Assembly (NCBI GenBank): GCA_963666895.2
Contig: CAXXNS010000016.1
Location: 124,001 to 188,000, forward strand
Source: G963666895 sp963666895
GTDB lineage: Bacteria > Desulfobacterota > Desulfovibrionia > Desulfovibrionales > Desulfovibrionaceae
Direction: 5' to 3'
DNA length: 64,000 bases
Part shown: one piece after another, positions 1 through 9,239 of the stretch
Numbering within the stretch: position 1 is the first letter of the stretch
Layout: every line of letters starts with the position of its first letter
Made by a program: the position numbers and the translations under genes
The notes under the pieces: model-generated
Database searches by the model: none
What the model was told of the DNA's origin: nothing
Seen by the model: the letters and a program-made list of their open reading frames with translations, nothing else

Positions 1-265
1 GCATGTACAGGGTGTCCTCGGGTTCGAAGTCCTTGCCGCACCGGCCGCAGACCACCTTGAGGGACACCTCGATGACCTTGAGTTCGCAGTCCTCGAATTC
101 GGTGCCTTGGCGCAGGGCCTCCCAGGCGAACTCCAGGGCGTCGGTGACCGCCCCGGCCAACCGGCCGTTCATGAGCGTGACGCGGACCACGCGGTCCAGC
201 TTGTGCCGGTCCCGCTCCTCCTCCACAATGTTCATGATGCTCTGCACCAGGCTCATCTCGTGCAT
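1..265 (-). CDS. hypA: Hydrogenase nickel incorporation protein HypA (3' end off window)
   Basis: Small metallochaperone that delivers nickel to [NiFe]-hydrogenase precursors. The minus strand opens with MHEMSLVQSI, the hallmark HypA N-terminus in which His2 is the nickel ligand. About 70 residues later comes the first zinc-binding CxxC pair (VVCGRCG). The second CxxC and the C-terminus lie beyond position 1. The 88 visible residues fit a usual length of about 115. It is divergent from the CBS-ACT gene across a ~250-bp spacer, so the two probably have separate promoters. The family call is strong; only completeness is unknown. Confidence 0.93.
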   Translation of the reverse strand, partial: MHEMSLVQSIMNIVEEERDRHKLDRVVRVTLMNGRLAGAVTDALEFAWEALRQGTEFEDCELKVIEVSLKVVCGRCGKDFEPEDTLYM

Positions 266-348
266 GGGATATTGGACGTAGCGCAAATCGAACCCCACGG
301 CAAGACGGGGCGAGAGCCTCCTTTTCCTTGAGAACCCGCCCCCTTCCC

Positions 349-376
349 TTGACTTGCCCTTGCCTTCGGGTTCTAA
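349..376 (+). promoter_or_regulatory. Possible sigma-70 promoter for the CBS-ACT/liv operon
   Basis: In the ~250-bp divergent spacer there is TTGACT (349-354), a 16-bp gap and TTCTAA (371-376), a moderate match to -35/-10 hexamers. TAACAC at 374-379 is an alternative -10 with wider spacing. It would leave a 5' leader of about 130 nt. This rests on motif matching only. Confidence 0.3.
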
Positions 377-515
377 CACACCCAATGAGCGTTCGCCCCG
401 CCGTTCACCCTGCGGAATCGACCGTCGGCCGCCCGTCCCTTGCATGGACAGGGCGTTTTGTGCCACGCAAGCCGTCACCGAGCGCCCCGGCGCTCCCAAA
501 CCGGAGGATGGGACC

Positions 516-1166
516 ATGTTCGTCGGCCTGAAGATGCTCAAGAACTTCGTCACGGTGACCCCCAAGACCCTGGTCAAGGACGCCGAGAAGCTCATGGAGG
601 CGTCCAAGCTCTGGATGCTGCTGGTGGTCGAGGACGACAAGCTGTTGGGCTACGTGCGTTCCGACGACCTGAACCGCGCCCTGCCCTCCATCGCCACCTC
701 CCTGTCCAAGCACGAGCTGGGCTACCTCATGGGCAAGCTGACCGTGGGCAAAATCATGCGCAAGGACATCACCACCATCGCCCCGGAGGTGGAGATCGAA
801 AAGGCCGCGGCCGTCATGTTCGACAAGAACCTGGCCGGGCTGGCCGTGATCGAGGGCGAAAAGCTGGTGGGCTACATCAACCGCTCCGTCATGCTGGACG
901 TGCTGGTGGAGGAGATGGGGTACCGCCACGGCGGCTCGCGCATCTGCTTCGAGACCCCGGACCGGACCGGCGTGCTCCGCGAGGTGGCCGGCATCGTGGC
1001 AGACATGGACCAGTCCATCATCTCCACGGGCACGTTCTTCCACAACGACCGGCGCATCGTGGTCATCCGCGTGGCCACGAGCGACCCTTCGCCCATCGCG
1101 GCCAAGCTCCAGGAAAAGGGCTACAAGGTGGTCGGGCCCATGGACTTCATGGAGGACTGGCAATAG
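516..1166 (+). CDS. CBS domain pair plus ACT domain protein (AcuB-like)
   Basis: Predicted soluble ligand-sensing protein of 216 aa. Two CBS motifs occupy roughly residues 7-60 and 75-130. They are followed by an ACT domain at about 140-210, beginning RICFETPDRTGVLREVAGI, the usual ACT opening. CBS pairs bind adenosyl nucleotides and ACT domains bind amino acids, so it may sense energy and amino acid status for the downstream transporter. ATG 516 is chosen because GGAGG sits 8 nt upstream; the open frame extends further 5' but lacks a ribosome binding site. Its stop codon is directly followed by the livG ATG, which supports co-transcription. No catalytic domain is visible. Confidence 0.85.
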   Translation: MFVGLKMLKNFVTVTPKTLVKDAEKLMEASKLWMLLVVEDDKLLGYVRSDDLNRALPSIATSLSKHELGYLMGKLTVGKIMRKDITTIAPEVEIEKAAAVMFDKNLAGLAVIEGEKLVGYINRSVMLDVLVEEMGYRHGGSRICFETPDRTGVLREVAGIVADMDQSIISTGTFFHNDRRIVVIRVATSDPSPIAAKLQEKGYKVVGPMDFMEDWQ

Positions 1167-1949
1167 ATGGCCTTTCTGGAAGTGGATTCCATCACCCTGA
1201 CCTTCAAGGGCATCGCCGCCCTTGTGGACGTGTCCTTTGCCGTGGAAAAGGGGCAGATCGTTTCGCTGATCGGCCCCAACGGCGCGGGCAAGACCAGCAT
1301 GCTCAACTGCATCTCGGGCCGCTACACCCCGGACTCGGGCTCCATCACCCTGGACGGCCGCAAGCTGCTGGGCATCCGGCCCCACAAGCGCACCGCCCTG
1401 GGCCTGTCGCGCACCTTCCAGAACATCGCCCTGTTCAAGGGCTTGTCCGTGCTGGACAACCTCATGGTCGGCCGCCACGCCCGCATGAACTACGGCATCT
1501 TGTCAGCCCTGCTCTATTGGGGACCCTGTTCCAGGAGGGAGGACTCACATCGCAGGCGCGTGGAAGACGTCATCGACTTCCTGGGCCTGTCGCCCTTTCG
1601 CCACAAGACCGCGGGCAAGCTGCCCTACGGCGTGCAGAAGCGCGTGGAGTTGGGACGGGCCCTGGCCGCAGACCCGGAGCTCATCCTCCTGGACGAGCCC
1701 ATGGCCGGCATGAACCTGGAAGAGACCGAGGACATGGCCCGGTATATTTTGGACATTTGCGAGGAGTGGGGAATCACTATCCTGCTCGTGGAGCACGACA
1801 TGGGGGTGGTCATGGACATCTCGGACCACGTGGTGGTCCTGGACTTCGGCAGCGTGCTGGCCTCGGGTTCGCCCGAGACCGTGCAAAAGGACGAGGCCGT
1901 GGTGGCCGCCTACCTGGGCACGGACGACATGGTCTTCGCGGGGCGCTGA
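1167..1949 (+). CDS. livG: Branched-chain amino acid type ABC transporter, ATPase LivG
   Basis: ATP-binding subunit of a HAAT-family importer, 260 aa. The Walker A motif GPNGAGKT lies at residues 36-43. The LivG-type signature appears as LPYGVQKRVELGRAL, followed by Walker B ILLDEP and the H-loop in LLVEHDMGVV. It starts at the base after the previous stop. With livH, livM, livK and livF downstream it makes a complete transporter. A slightly divergent stretch near residues 112-130 (WGPCSRRED) is longer than in typical LivG but does not interrupt the motifs. The true substrate cannot be read from sequence. Confidence 0.93.
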   Translation: MAFLEVDSITLTFKGIAALVDVSFAVEKGQIVSLIGPNGAGKTSMLNCISGRYTPDSGSITLDGRKLLGIRPHKRTALGLSRTFQNIALFKGLSVLDNLMVGRHARMNYGILSALLYWGPCSRREDSHRRRVEDVIDFLGLSPFRHKTAGKLPYGVQKRVELGRALAADPELILLDEPMAGMNLEETEDMARYILDICEEWGITILLVEHDMGVVMDISDHVVVLDFGSVLASGSPETVQKDEAVVAAYLGTDDMVFAGR

Positions 1950-1953
1950 TTCT

Positions 1954-3858
1954 ATGGGGAAACGCTACGACACCACCTTGCCCGCCCTGCTTGTCCGCCG
2001 GGCCGAGATGCATCCGGCCAAGACGGCCATGCGCGAGAAGGAATGGGGCGTATGGCAGCCCTACACCTGGGCCGAGTACCTGCACAACACGGCCGAGTTC
2101 GCGGGCGGGCTGAAAAAGCTCGGCCTGGGCGCGGCCGACATCGTCATCAACATCGGTGACAACCGGCCCGAGTGGCTGTGGAGCGAACTGGCCGTCCAGG
2201 CCATCGGCGGCATGTCCCTGGGCCTGTATCAGGATGCCACGTCGGAAGAAATCCGGTACGTCTTCGAGCTGTCCGAGGCCAAGATGGTGGTGGCCGAGGA
2301 CCAGGAGCAGGTGGACAAGATCCTGGAACTCAAGCCCGACCTGCCCAAGCTCAAGTACATCGTGTACCACGACCCCAAAGGGCTCGTGGCCTACGAGCGC
2401 GAGGTCGAGGGGCTGATGAGTTTCGAGGCCGTGCAGGATCTCGGCAAGCCCATGGCGAGGGAGTACCCCCTTTGGGCGGCCGCCCTGACCCCGGACACCC
2501 CGGCCCTCATCGCCACCACCTCCGGCACCACGGGCCGCCCCAAGCTGGCCGTTCTCTCCCACAAGAACCTGCTGGCCATGGCCGACAATCTGGGCAAGGT
2601 GGACCCCAAATACGGAAAGGACGAGTTCGTGTCCTTCCTGCCACTGGCCTGGATGGGCGAGCAGATGATGGCCGTGGCCTCCTCCCTGCTCTTCGGGTTC
2701 ACGGTCAACTTCCCGGAGGAGCCGGACACCGTGCGCGCGGACATGCGCGAGATCGGCCCGCACCTGATCTTCTCGCCGCCCCGGGTCTGGGAATCCATGG
2801 CGGCCATGGTGCGCGGCAACATCATGGAGACCACGCGCTTCAAGCGCTTCCTGTACAACCGGCTTCTGCCCCTGGGCATCCGCTACGTGGAGGCAACGTT
2901 CGCGGGCAAGAAGCCCGGCCCGTTCCTGCGCCTGGGCCACCTCCTGGCCGAGATCGGCCTGTTCAGGTCCCTGCGCGACCGGCTCGGGTTCTCGCGCATG
3001 CGCTCGGCCACCACCGGCGGAGCGGCCCTGGGCCCCGACACCTTCAAGTTCTTCCACGCCCTGGGCGTGCGCCTCAAGCAGATTTACGGCCAGACCGAGA
3101 TCGCGGGCATCTCCTGCATCCACCGCGACGGGGCCGTGGACTTCACCAGCGTGGGCGAGCCCATCCCGGAGACCGAGCTCAAGATCACCCCGGAGGGCGA
3201 GGTGGTGTCCAAAAGTCCGGCCGTGTTCCTGGGCTACTACAAAAATCCCGCCGCCACCGAGGAGACCGTGCGCGACGGCTGGCTGCTCTCGGGCGACGCG
3301 GGCTTTTTCGACGACCAGGGGCGCCTGGTGGTCATCGACCGCTTGAAGGACGTCATGGTCATGAACTGCGGCGAGCGGTTCTCCCCGCAATTTTTGGAAA
3401 ACAAGATCAAGTTCTCGCCCTACGTGCGCGAGGCCGTGGTCTTCGGCGGCGGCCGGGACCACATCGCGGCCGTGATCTGCGTCGACTACGACATCCTGGG
3501 CCACTGGGCCGAGAGCCGCATGATCACCTTCACCACCTACCAGGACCTGGCGGCCAAGGACGAGGCCTACGCGCTCATCAAAGAGGAGCTGGGGGAGATC
3601 AACAAGACCCTGCCCGAGGCCCAGCGCATCCGCCGCTTCGCCCTGCTCTTCAAGGAGCTGGACGCGGACGACGGCGAACTGACCCGGACGCGCAAGGTGC
3701 GCCGGGGCACGGTGAACGAGCGCTACGGACCGCTCATCGAGGCCCTGTACTCGGACGCCTGCGCCCTGAGCCTGGAGGCCGAGATCAAGTACCAGGACGG
3801 CTCCAGCCGGAGCATGTGCGGCGACATCCGCATTGAGGATATGGGAGGGGACGCCTAG
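1954..3858 (+). CDS. AMP-forming long-chain acyl-CoA synthetase family protein
   Basis: 634-aa ANL-superfamily enzyme that would activate a carboxylic acid with ATP and CoA. The AMP-binding P-loop ATTSGTTGRPK lies near residue 190. The A5 region appears as IYGQTEIAG and the conserved A7/A8 region as GWLLSGDAGFFDDQGR then LKDVMVMNCGERFSP. It is embedded between livG and livH, 4 nt after livG and directly abutting livH. This suggests that the imported compound, or its metabolite, is activated to a CoA thioester. The long-chain label follows overall family resemblance; an aromatic or branched acid is equally possible. Confidence 0.88.
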   Translation: MGKRYDTTLPALLVRRAEMHPAKTAMREKEWGVWQPYTWAEYLHNTAEFAGGLKKLGLGAADIVINIGDNRPEWLWSELAVQAIGGMSLGLYQDATSEEIRYVFELSEAKMVVAEDQEQVDKILELKPDLPKLKYIVYHDPKGLVAYEREVEGLMSFEAVQDLGKPMAREYPLWAAALTPDTPALIATTSGTTGRPKLAVLSHKNLLAMADNLGKVDPKYGKDEFVSFLPLAWMGEQMMAVASSLLFGFTVNFPEEPDTVRADMREIGPHLIFSPPRVWESMAAMVRGNIMETTRFKRFLYNRLLPLGIRYVEATFAGKKPGPFLRLGHLLAEIGLFRSLRDRLGFSRMRSATTGGAALGPDTFKFFHALGVRLKQIYGQTEIAGISCIHRDGAVDFTSVGEPIPETELKITPEGEVVSKSPAVFLGYYKNPAATEETVRDGWLLSGDAGFFDDQGRLVVIDRLKDVMVMNCGERFSPQFLENKIKFSPYVREAVVFGGGRDHIAAVICVDYDILGHWAESRMITFTTYQDLAAKDEAYALIKEELGEINKTLPEAQRIRRFALLFKELDADDGELTRTRKVRRGTVNERYGPLIEALYSDACALSLEAEIKYQDGSSRSMCGDIRIEDMGGDA

Positions 3859-4746
3859 GTGGAACAATACATACAATTATTCATCAACGGCCTGGTGGTC
3901 GGCTCCATCTATTCCCTGGTGGCCCTGGGCTTCGTGATCATCTACAAGGCCACGAAAGTGGTCAACTTCGCCCAGGGCGAGCTGGTCATGGTCGGCGGCT
4001 ACGTCTGCCTGGCCCTGACCGTGCAGCTCCACCTGCCCTTCATCGTCGCCTTTCTCATGACCCTGGTCTTCTCGGTCATCATGGGCCTGCTCATCGAACG
4101 CCTGGCCCTGCGGCCGCTCATCGGCGAGTCCGGCATCTCGGTGATCATGGTCACCATCGCCCTGTCCAGCGTACTCAAGGCCACGGTCCAGATCATCTGG
4201 GGCACGGAACTGCGGGTCTACCCGCAGGTGCTGCCCTCGGACCCCATCATCATCGCCGGGCTGCCCGTGACCCCCATCTACATCGTGGCCTTCGTGCTCT
4301 CGGGCCTGCTCTTCGCGGTCTTCTCCCTGTTCTTCAAGTACTCGCGCCTGGGCACGGCCATGCGGGCCACGGCATTCGACCAGCAGGCCGCCCAGAGCAT
4401 GGGCATCGGGGTCAAGAACATCTTCGCCCTGTCCTGGTGCATCGCGGCCGTGGTCTCCTCGGTGGGCGGGCTGATCCTGGGCAACATCAACGGCATTGAT
4501 CCCAACCTGGGCCACCTGGGCCTGGCCGTGTTCCCGGCCGTGATCCTGGGCGGGCTGGACTCCCTGGCCGGAGCCGCTTTGGGCGGACTCCTGATCGGGG
4601 TCATCGAGAACGTCTGCGACGGGGCCATGATCGACCTGTTCGGCATCGGCGGGTTCAAGGAGGTGGCCGCCTTCGTGGTCCTGGTGGTCATCCTGATGAT
4701 CAAGCCTTACGGGCTGTTCGGCACCGAAGAAATCGAGCGGGTGTAG
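3859..4746 (+). CDS. livH: Branched-chain amino acid type ABC transporter permease LivH
   Basis: Inner-membrane permease of 295 aa with about eight hydrophobic segments. It has the family motif FAQGELVMVGGY near residue 40 and the GLDSLAGAALGGLLIG cytoplasmic loop near residue 235, typical of LivH. The GTG start at 3859 immediately follows the ligase stop codon, which implies coupled translation. It should pair with LivM. Confidence 0.93.
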   Translation: MEQYIQLFINGLVVGSIYSLVALGFVIIYKATKVVNFAQGELVMVGGYVCLALTVQLHLPFIVAFLMTLVFSVIMGLLIERLALRPLIGESGISVIMVTIALSSVLKATVQIIWGTELRVYPQVLPSDPIIIAGLPVTPIYIVAFVLSGLLFAVFSLFFKYSRLGTAMRATAFDQQAAQSMGIGVKNIFALSWCIAAVVSSVGGLILGNINGIDPNLGHLGLAVFPAVILGGLDSLAGAALGGLLIGVIENVCDGAMIDLFGIGGFKEVAAFVVLVVILMIKPYGLFGTEEIERV

Positions 4747-4747
4747 C

Positions 4748-5794
4748 ATGGACGGCAAGTGCGGACTCTTCTTCACCTCCTACGCCCAGGAACGGCGCAT
4801 CTTCACGACCTGGTTCCAGCGGTCCTGGGTCTACGGATTCCTGGTCTTCCTCTGCGTACTGCCCTTCCTGGTCAACACCTACTACGTGACCATCCTGAAC
4901 ACGGTGTTCATCGGGGTCATGGCCGCGGCCAGCCTCAACCTGCTGACCGGGGTCTGCGGCCAGATCAGCCTGGGCCACGCCGCCTTCATGGGCGTGGGCG
5001 CCTACGGCGCGGCCGTGGCCCTGACCCACGGCGTGCCCTTCCTGCCCGCCCTGCTCTTCGGCGGCATCTGCTCGGCGCTGGTGGGCATGGTCTTCGGCAT
5101 CCCGTCGCTTCGGCTCAAGGGCATCTACCTGGCCATCGCCACCCTGGCCGCCCAGCTCATCCTGCAATACGTCTTCCTGCACTGGACCTCGGTCACGGGC
5201 GGCTCCCAGGGCATCCTGCTCAAGGCCCCGGACATCTTCGGCTACGTGTTCGACACCCACGAGAAGCGCTACTTCCTGTTCCTGGGCTTCACCGCGCTCA
5301 TGCTCCTGGCCGTGTCCAACGTCATGCGCTCCCGCTTCGGGCGGGCATTCGTGGCCATCCGGGACTTCCACCTCTCGGCCGAAATCGCGGGCGTGTCCCT
5401 GTTCCGGTTCAAGCTCTACGCCTTCGGCCTCAGCTCGTTTCTGGCGGGCGTGGCCGGGGCGCTGATGGTCCACCGCACCCTCAAGGTCTCGGTGGACGGT
5501 TTCACCATCGACATGAGCATTTCGTATCTGGCCATGATCATCGTGGGCGGCCTGGGCTCGGTCATGGGCTCGGTCATGGGGGCCGTGTTCCTGTCCCTGC
5601 TGCCGGTGGTGCTGGGCATCCTGGCAGCGCAGGTTTCGGGCGTGTTCCCGGAGATCGCCACGCAGATCGCGGCCATCAAGGAGGGAGTCTTCGGGCTGGT
5701 GGTCATCCTGTTCCTCATCTTCGAGCCTGAGGGACTGGTCCACCGCTGGAGGCTGGTCAAGGCGTATTGGAAGCTTTACCCGTTCGCCTACTAA
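4748..5794 (+). CDS. livM: Branched-chain amino acid type ABC transporter permease LivM
   Basis: Second inner-membrane permease, 348 aa, with a first membrane segment at about residues 25-50 and roughly nine segments in all. The LivM motifs GQISLGHAAFMGVGAYGAA and GGLGSVMGSVMGAVFL are present. It starts one base after the livH stop. The N-terminus is about 25 residues of cytoplasmic sequence rich in charged and aromatic residues. Confidence 0.93.
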   Translation: MDGKCGLFFTSYAQERRIFTTWFQRSWVYGFLVFLCVLPFLVNTYYVTILNTVFIGVMAAASLNLLTGVCGQISLGHAAFMGVGAYGAAVALTHGVPFLPALLFGGICSALVGMVFGIPSLRLKGIYLAIATLAAQLILQYVFLHWTSVTGGSQGILLKAPDIFGYVFDTHEKRYFLFLGFTALMLLAVSNVMRSRFGRAFVAIRDFHLSAEIAGVSLFRFKLYAFGLSSFLAGVAGALMVHRTLKVSVDGFTIDMSISYLAMIIVGGLGSVMGSVMGAVFLSLLPVVLGILAAQVSGVFPEIATQIAAIKEGVFGLVVILFLIFEPEGLVHRWRLVKAYWKLYPFAY

Positions 5795-5856
5795 TGGGGG
5801 GAAGGCGGACAAGGGTCTGTGTTGACAACTTATGCTCCCATCAGGAGGGACAAACC

Positions 5857-7092
5857 ATGAAAAGGACGCTTATCACCCTGCTGGCCGTGTTCGGCCTGCT
5901 GCTGGCCGGTTGCGGCGGCGGCGAGGAAAAACCGGCCGCCGAATCCGGCGACACCCAGGCCCAGGCCCCCGCGGCCGAGGCCAAGGCGCCCATCAAAATC
6001 GGCGGCATGATCGACCTGTCCGGCCCGACCAGCGAAGTGGGCAATCCCTACGCCGAGGGTCTGCAGGCGGCCACGGACTACATCAACTCCCAGGGCGGCA
6101 TCGACGGCCATGAGGTGGTGTTCCTGCTCGAGGACACCGGCTACAAGGCCGAGCGCGGCCAGGATATCTACAACCGCTTCGTGTACCAGGAGAAGGTCGT
6201 GGCCATCCAGGGCTTCGGCACGGCCGTGACCCAGAACCTCAAGGCCCAGGTGGCCGCGGACAAGATGCCCAATTTCTCGGCCTCCTACTCCGCCGACCTG
6301 ACCGACCCGGCCCAGGCCCCGTACAACTTCTTCATCGCGGCCGACTACTCCACCCAGCTGCGGGCCGGGCTCAAGTACTTCAAGGACAACTGGACCGAGG
6401 AGCGCGCGCCCAAGGTGGCCTTCGTGTATCCGGACCACCCCTACGGCACCACGCCCATCCAGGCGGGCAAGGACTACGCCGCCGAGCTGGGCTTTGAGAT
6501 CGTGGCCGAGGAGAACGTGGCCCTGTCCGCCAAGGAGGCCGACGCCAACCCGACCATGATCCGCCTCAAGGAGCTGGCCCCGGACTACGTCTGGATCGGC
6601 GGCACCACCAAGTCCACCGCGGCCATCATGAAGTCGGCCAAGGCCAACTCGTTCGACACCACCTTCTTCGTCAACATCTGGGGCGCGGACGAGGACCTGA
6701 TCCGCCTGGCCGGAGACGCGGCCAACGGCAACTACTCCAACCAGGCCGCCGCGGTCTACGGCCAGGACGTGCCGGGCATGAAGGTCATCGAGCAGCTCAC
6801 GGGCGGCCAGCCCAAGATGACCCACTACGTGCGCGGCTTCGTGTCCATGCTGGTCATGTGCGAGGGGTTGAAGATGGCCGCGGCCAATGGCGAGATCACG
6901 GGCGAGTCCCTCAAGGCCGCCCTTGAGACCATGACCGACTACGATCCCATGGGCCTGGCCCCCAAGATCACCATCACTCCCACGGACCACCGCCCCAACA
7001 TGGGCGTGTTCCTGTACAAGATCGAGAACGGCCGCCTGACCTTTGTCCAGGAAGTCATCCTGGAGCGCAAGGCCGAGTGGCTGGGCAAGTAG
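5857..7092 (+). CDS. livK: Branched-chain amino acid type substrate-binding lipoprotein LivK
   Basis: Solute receptor of the importer, 411 aa. ATG 5857 is preceded by AGGAGG at 5843-5848. The N-terminus MKRTLITLLAVFGLLLAGC is a lipoprotein signal with lipobox LLAGC and a predicted lipidated cysteine at residue 19. An Ala/Pro/Glu-rich linker runs to about residue 45. The mature domain starts IKIGGMIDLSGPTSEVGNPY, the periplasmic-binding type I fold of Leu/Ile/Val receptors. The ligand is not predictable by eye. The flanking acyl-CoA ligases argue for an aromatic or organic acid as readily as for an amino acid. Confidence 0.92.
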   Translation: MKRTLITLLAVFGLLLAGCGGGEEKPAAESGDTQAQAPAAEAKAPIKIGGMIDLSGPTSEVGNPYAEGLQAATDYINSQGGIDGHEVVFLLEDTGYKAERGQDIYNRFVYQEKVVAIQGFGTAVTQNLKAQVAADKMPNFSASYSADLTDPAQAPYNFFIAADYSTQLRAGLKYFKDNWTEERAPKVAFVYPDHPYGTTPIQAGKDYAAELGFEIVAEENVALSAKEADANPTMIRLKELAPDYVWIGGTTKSTAAIMKSAKANSFDTTFFVNIWGADEDLIRLAGDAANGNYSNQAAAVYGQDVPGMKVIEQLTGGQPKMTHYVRGFVSMLVMCEGLKMAAANGEITGESLKAALETMTDYDPMGLAPKITITPTDHRPNMGVFLYKIENGRLTFVQEVILERKAEWLGK

Positions 7093-7114
7093 CAAACCTG
7101 GAGCGACCTGGACC

Positions 7115-7909
7115 ATGAATGTGTTGAGCGTGGAAAACCTGGAAGTCGTGTACAACGACGTGGTCCTGGTACTCAAAGGACTGTCCCTGGTGGCCGAGAA
7201 GGGCGCGATCACCGCCCTTCTCGGCGCCAACGGGGCGGGCAAGTCCACCACCCTGAAGGCCATCTCCGGCCTGCTGGAGACCGAGGACGGCGAGGTCACC
7301 GCGGGCAAGGTCATCTACGAAGGCGAGCCCATCCACGGCGCGAATCCGGAAAAGATCGTGCGCAAGGGCGTGTTCCAGGTCATGGAGGGCCGCCGCATCT
7401 TCGAGGACCTGACCGTGGAGGAGAACCTGCGCTGCGGCGGGTTCACCAGGCCCCGGTCCGAGCAGGCCGGGAACATGGAACTGGTGTACGAGTATTTCCC
7501 CCGGCTGGCCGAGCGGCGCAAGCAGGTGGCCGGGTACATGTCCGGCGGGGAGCAGCAGATGCTGGCCATCGGCCGGGCCGTCATGGCCAAGCCCAAGCTG
7601 CTCCTGCTGGACGAGCCGTCCCTTGGATTGGCCCCCCTGCTGGTGGAGGAGATCTTCGAGATCGTGCAGCGCTACAACCAGCAGGAGAACGTCAGCGTGC
7701 TCCTGGTGGAGCAGAACGCCCGGGCCGCCCTGTCCGTGGCCACCCACGGCTACATCATGGAGAACGGCCGCATCATGCTCGAGGGCACGGCCGAGTCCCT
7801 TTTGAACAACCCGGACGTGCAGGAGTTCTATCTCGGCATGGGCGCGGGTGGCAAAAAAAGCTACCGTGACGTCAAGCACTACCGCCGCAGGAAACGCTGG
7901 CTGGGATAG
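7115..7909 (+). CDS. livF: Branched-chain amino acid type ABC transporter, ATPase LivF
   Basis: Second ATPase of the importer, 264 aa. Walker A GANGAGKS is at residues 37-44, with signature YMSGGEQQMLAIGRA, Walker B LLLLDEPSLGL and H-region LLVEQNA. ATG 7115, 22 nt after livK, gives the usual MNVLSVENLEVVY start. The C-terminus carries a basic tail (KSYRDVKHYRRRKRW) that reaches past the usual LivF end. Confidence 0.92.
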   Translation: MNVLSVENLEVVYNDVVLVLKGLSLVAEKGAITALLGANGAGKSTTLKAISGLLETEDGEVTAGKVIYEGEPIHGANPEKIVRKGVFQVMEGRRIFEDLTVEENLRCGGFTRPRSEQAGNMELVYEYFPRLAERRKQVAGYMSGGEQQMLAIGRAVMAKPKLLLLDEPSLGLAPLLVEEIFEIVQRYNQQENVSVLLVEQNARAALSVATHGYIMENGRIMLEGTAESLLNNPDVQEFYLGMGAGGKKSYRDVKHYRRRKRWLG

Positions 7910-7921
7910 AGGGGTGGCCGC

Positions 7922-9166
7922 ATGTTTTACCACGACCTGGAAACGGAATCCGCGAAAAAACGGGCGGACCGCAAGTTCAAGCGGGTCCGGACAAGCCTCA
8001 TGGAAAAGGCGGCCGACTTCTCGGGCGAGTTCCCGGCTAGGCTCAAGGCGGCCGGGCTCAAGCTCGCGGACGTCAGGACCCTGGACGACTTCGCCAAGAT
8101 TCCGCCCCTGCGCAAGAAGGACCTGATCCGGCTCCAGGCGGACAACGGCCTGGACTGGCTGCTGACCTGCGAGGTGGGCGAGCTGCGACGTATTTACCAA
8201 TCCCCCGGCCCCATCTTCGACCCCGAGGGCGCGGGCCGCGACCACTGGGGCTGGGCCGAGGCGTTTTTCGCGGCCGGGTTCCGGCCCAGGGACGTGGTCC
8301 AGATGACCTTCTCCTACCACCTGACCCCGGCCGGACTCATGCTCGAGGAACCGCTCAGGGAAATCGGCTGCTGCGTCATCCCGGCCGGGCCGGGTAACAC
8401 CGAGGTCCAGCTGGACCTCCTGTCCCGCTTGCCCGTGACCGGATTCGTGGGCATGACCAGCTACCTCAAGGTCATCGGCCAGAAGGCGGCGCAGGCCGGG
8501 CTGGACCCGAGCCAGGACCTGAAGCTGCGCGTGGCCTTCGTGGCCGCGGAAAAGCTCACCGAGTCCCTGCGCTCCGAGGTGGAGGAGATGTTCGGCATGA
8601 CCATCCGCCAGGGCTATGGTACCGCGGATGTGGGCTGCATCGCCTACGAGTGCCCGGAGCTCTCCGGCATGCACGTGTCCTCCCGGGCCCTGGTGGAGAT
8701 CTGCGACCCGGCCACGGGCCGGCCCCTGGACATCGGCCAGACCGGCGAGGTGGTGGTCACCCCGCTGACCGGGGAATATCCGCTCATCCGTCTGGCCACG
8801 GGCGATCTGTCCGCGTTCATCGAAGGGAAATGCGCGTGCGGCCGCACCGCGCTGCGCCTCGACGGCATCAAGGGCAGGGCCGACGACACGGCCAAGGTCA
8901 AGGGCCAGTTCATCTACCCGTCCCAGGCGGCCAAGGTGGTGGAGCAATTCCCCCAGGTCACGGCCTGGCGGCTCCTGGTCACCAACCCGTCCGGCCGGGA
9001 CACCCTGACCTGCGTGGTCTGCGTGGACGGCGGGGAGGGCAACCTGGACAAGGACAAGTTCACGGCCGCGTTCCAGGCCTCCTGCAAACTCCGCCCGCTC
9101 ATCGAGTGTGTGGCCGAGTTGGACAACGACGGGCCCAAGCTCATCGACAAAAGAAAATTCGACTAG
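7922..9166 (+). CDS. Phenylacetate-CoA ligase-like AMP-dependent enzyme (PaaK family)
   Basis: 414-aa member of the PaaK branch of adenylate-forming ligases. It shows the GMTSYL segment near residue 178, the QGYGTADVGCIAYECPE core near residue 225 and GEVVVTPLTGEYPLIRLATGDL before a CxC pair (GKCACGR). These are the usual PaaK landmarks. The expected PaaK P-loop (SSGTTG) is not obvious at its position, where QSPGPIFDPEGAG is seen instead. Adenylation may therefore be altered. It is the last gene of the liv operon. A role in activating arylacetates from amino acid breakdown is plausible but unproven. Confidence 0.82.
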   Translation: MFYHDLETESAKKRADRKFKRVRTSLMEKAADFSGEFPARLKAAGLKLADVRTLDDFAKIPPLRKKDLIRLQADNGLDWLLTCEVGELRRIYQSPGPIFDPEGAGRDHWGWAEAFFAAGFRPRDVVQMTFSYHLTPAGLMLEEPLREIGCCVIPAGPGNTEVQLDLLSRLPVTGFVGMTSYLKVIGQKAAQAGLDPSQDLKLRVAFVAAEKLTESLRSEVEEMFGMTIRQGYGTADVGCIAYECPELSGMHVSSRALVEICDPATGRPLDIGQTGEVVVTPLTGEYPLIRLATGDLSAFIEGKCACGRTALRLDGIKGRADDTAKVKGQFIYPSQAAKVVEQFPQVTAWRLLVTNPSGRDTLTCVVCVDGGEGNLDKDKFTAAFQASCKLRPLIECVAELDNDGPKLIDKRKFD

Positions 9167-9181
9167 CCGGACACAAGACGC

Positions 9182-9223
9182 AAAAAAAAGGCGGCCTCCC
9201 GCAGGGGAAGCCGCCCTTTGTTT
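9182..9223. terminator. Bidirectional intrinsic terminator
   Basis: An A8 run, then a GC-rich hairpin (9190-9216; arms starting GGCGGCCTCCC, one mismatch) and a T-rich tail lie between the convergent liv operon and the IscA gene. Either strand can form a stem followed by a U tract. Confidence 0.75.
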
Positions 9224-9239
9224 GTCCGTTGATCGTGGA

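Noticed and set aside
5822..5850. TTGACA just upstream of livK as an internal promoter
   Set aside because: A matching -10 would fall on the ribosome binding site at 5843-5848, leaving no room for a transcript start.
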